Of a DNA stretch of 64,000 nucleotides, positions 62,863 through 64,000 are shown piece after piece (positions within the stretch are counted from its first letter, which is position 1; every line of letters begins with the position of its first letter). The stretch comes from Streptomyces sp. G-G2. Its GTDB lineage: Bacteria; Actinomycetota; Actinomycetes; Streptomycetales; Streptomycetaceae. The translations under genes were made by a program, and so were the position numbers. The notes beneath the pieces were generated by a model. That model made no database searches and had not been told where the DNA came from. It saw only the letters and a list, made by a program, of their open reading frames with translations. Where the stretch lies: NCBI RefSeq assembly GCF_030063135.1, contig NZ_JASISO010000037.1, positions 22,762 through 86,761 of the forward strand, read 5' to 3'.

Positions 62863-63774
62863 CTAGTGCCGGGACGGCTTCGCCGACGCCGCCGCCGACG
62901 GCGCGTCCTCACCCTCCTCCGCTCCCGAGGACCCGGTCGAAGCGCTCGGCTTCGCCGAAGCCCCCGTCCCCGACGGGCCCGCGCCCGCCGCGGTGGTGAC
63001 CTTCGCCTTCAGCTTCTCCGGGGTGAGCGGATTGGCCTGGTCGGCGAAGATGTCCTTGCCGTCGAGCAGGATGGTGGGGGTGCCCCGGAACTTCGCGGCC
63101 TTGAACGCGTCGTACGACTTGGCGACCCAGCTGTTGTGGGTCCCGCCCTCGACGCACTGGCGGAAGGCGGGGGTGTCCAGGCCGTCCACCTTGGCCGCCA
63201 GCTCGATCAGCCGGGCGTTCTTGCCGTAGGCGTCGTCGACCTCCTTCGGCTGGTTCTCGAAGAGGACGTCGTGGTACCCGGGGAACTTCCCCGCGTCCTG
63301 GGCGCAGGCCGCCGCGTTGGCCCCCTTCGCGGAGCCACTGCCGGTCATGTTCCCGTCGATCAGGGTGACCAGGTGGTACTCGACCTTGAGCTGTCCCTTC
63401 GCCACCAGCTCGTTGATCGTGGGGCGGTAGGAGTCCTCGAAGGACTTGCACGCGGGGCAGCGGAAGTCCTCCCAGACGGTCAGCGTGGACTTCGCGGTGT
63501 CCTTGCCGGTCTGGATCGCCAGGGCGTCCTTGCCCGCGGCTCCCGAGGGGGCCACGACCGGGCCGCTCTTCGCCTGGTCGGCGCCGCTCTTCCCGCTGTT
63601 GGCCGCGAGCAGACCGACCACGGCCGCCAGGCCGAGGACACCGACGACCGCCGCGGAGACCACCAGGGTCCGGCGCCGCTTGTCCTTGCTCTTCTGCCGC
63701 TCGCGCTCCACCAGGAGTCGCTCGCGGGCCGTTCGTTTCGCATCGCGGTTCGCACCGTCGTTCTTGTCACTCAC
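62863..63774 (-). CDS. Membrane-anchored DsbA-family thiol oxidoreductase
   Basis: A 303-residue protein: a basic cytoplasmic N-terminus (KRTARERLLVERERQKSKDK), one membrane anchor (TLVVSAAVVGVLGLAAVVGL, residues about 36-57), and an external thioredoxin fold with the CPAC active site near residue 107, a helical insertion and cis-Pro in RGTPTILLDG. The tail is Ser/Ala/Pro-rich. It probably forms disulfides in exported proteins. GTG start at 63774, upstream of the lgt gene on the same strand. Confidence 0.92.
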   Translation of the reverse strand: MSDKNDGANRDAKRTARERLLVERERQKSKDKRRRTLVVSAAVVGVLGLAAVVGLLAANSGKSGADQAKSGPVVAPSGAAGKDALAIQTGKDTAKSTLTVWEDFRCPACKSFEDSYRPTINELVAKGQLKVEYHLVTLIDGNMTGSGSAKGANAAACAQDAGKFPGYHDVLFENQPKEVDDAYGKNARLIELAAKVDGLDTPAFRQCVEGGTHNSWVAKSYDAFKAAKFRGTPTILLDGKDIFADQANPLTPEKLKAKVTTAAGAGPSGTGASAKPSASTGSSGAEEGEDAPSAAASAKPSRH

Positions 63775-63788
63775 GTCCCGCCAAACGA

Positions 63789-63818
63789 AGCGGGGAGGCA
63801 CTCTCGTGCCTCCCCGCT
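63789..63818 (-). terminator. Terminator after trpA
   Basis: A perfect 13-bp stem (63789-63801 with 63806-63818) with a TCTC loop, 50 bp beyond the trpA stop, followed by CTTCGTTTGG on the minus strand. Confidence 0.85.
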
Positions 63819-63868
63819 CCCACTTCCACTCGAACGGGCTACACAACCCGTTCGGAATCCGGCGTTCG

Positions 63869-64000
63869 TCAGCTCCTGCGTACGCCTTCCGCAAGCTCGG
63901 CCGCCAGGGCCCGTACGGCTTCCAGGCCCGCGGGCAGGTCGGGGGCGTCCAGCAGCAGCTTCACGAAGGCGGAGCCGACGATCACGCCGTCGGCGAAGAC
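63869..64000 (-). CDS. trpA: Tryptophan synthase alpha subunit (3' end only)
   Basis: The last 43 codons are visible: VFADGVIVGSAFVKLLLD, then APDLPAGLEAVRALAAELAE and GVRRS. The ADGVIVGSAFV stretch is the phosphate-binding end of the TrpA TIM barrel. The gene continues beyond the window. The order trpA, DsbA-like, lgt is as remembered from other Streptomyces. Confidence 0.9.
   Translation of the reverse strand, partial: VFADGVIVGSAFVKLLLDAPDLPAGLEAVRALAAELAEGVRRS

Overview
The window is very GC-rich (roughly 70 % or more), with strong third-position G/C bias, tightly packed genes, many ATGA/GTGA stop-start overlaps and frequent GTG starts. The gene set (a trypsin very like Streptomyces griseus trypsin, a gltB/gltD, lgt, DsbA-like and trpA neighbourhood, and a tandem array of ADP-ribosylglycohydrolases) points to the chromosome of a Streptomyces species. 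No tRNA, rRNA, CRISPR array, transposase or phage gene was recognised.

Layout. (1) 1-12.5 kb: a Tat-exported 5'-nucleotidase, a siderophore-type decarboxylase/N-hydroxylase pair, aminopeptidase N, a NarL-type two-component system with chorismate mutase, a secreted trypsin, and an unusual HExxH protein with a zinc ribbon. (2) 12.5-40.6 kb: a large steroid-catabolism region. The part for the last two steroid rings (HIP catabolism, the KstR2 regulon of mycobacteria) looks nearly complete: two SDRs, echA20, ipdA, ipdB, ipdC, fadA6, kstR2, ipdF, fadE30, fadE31, fadE32, fadD3 and fadE33. A matching palindromic operator lies in each of its two divergent promoter regions. The A/B-ring genes look decayed: an hsaA 5' part is fused to a kstD 3' part, hsaB has lost its N-terminus, and only kshB looks whole. 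A housekeeping-like block (secreted tyrosine phosphatase, DEAD-box helicase, cold-shock protein) splits the cluster, and an LLM oxidoreductase / hydroxysteroid-type SDR / hydrolase / methyltransferase operon with a PadR regulator sits inside it. (3) 40.6-45 kb: small accessory genes, including a vWA protein, a PPOX-fold protein, a DUF1906 exported protein and a coupled UTRA-only/GntR pair. (4) 45-64 kb: gltD and gltB, a VIT1-like transporter, then seven genes each overlapping the next by 4 nt (four ADP-ribosylglycohydrolase homologues, a ribokinase-family kinase, a class III CoA-transferase and a CitE-like lyase), followed by lgt, a DsbA-like protein and the end of trpA.

How the genes work together. 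The KstR2-type module should activate HIP with CoA (FadD3), dehydrogenate, hydrate and oxidise it (FadE30, hydratase, IpdF, IpdC), open rings D and C (EchA20, IpdAB) and finish by thiolysis (FadA6) with further FadE steps. Because the upstream ring-A/B genes are broken, the strain may consume partly degraded steroids or related bicyclic acids instead of whole sterols. The ADP-ribosylglycohydrolase operon is the best candidate for an undescribed system: it links several de-ADP-ribosylating or N-glycohydrolase folds, one apparently catalytically degenerate, with a ribose kinase and CoA chemistry. Coordinates of starts rest on Shine-Dalgarno spacing, overlaps and remembered family lengths; no database search was possible.
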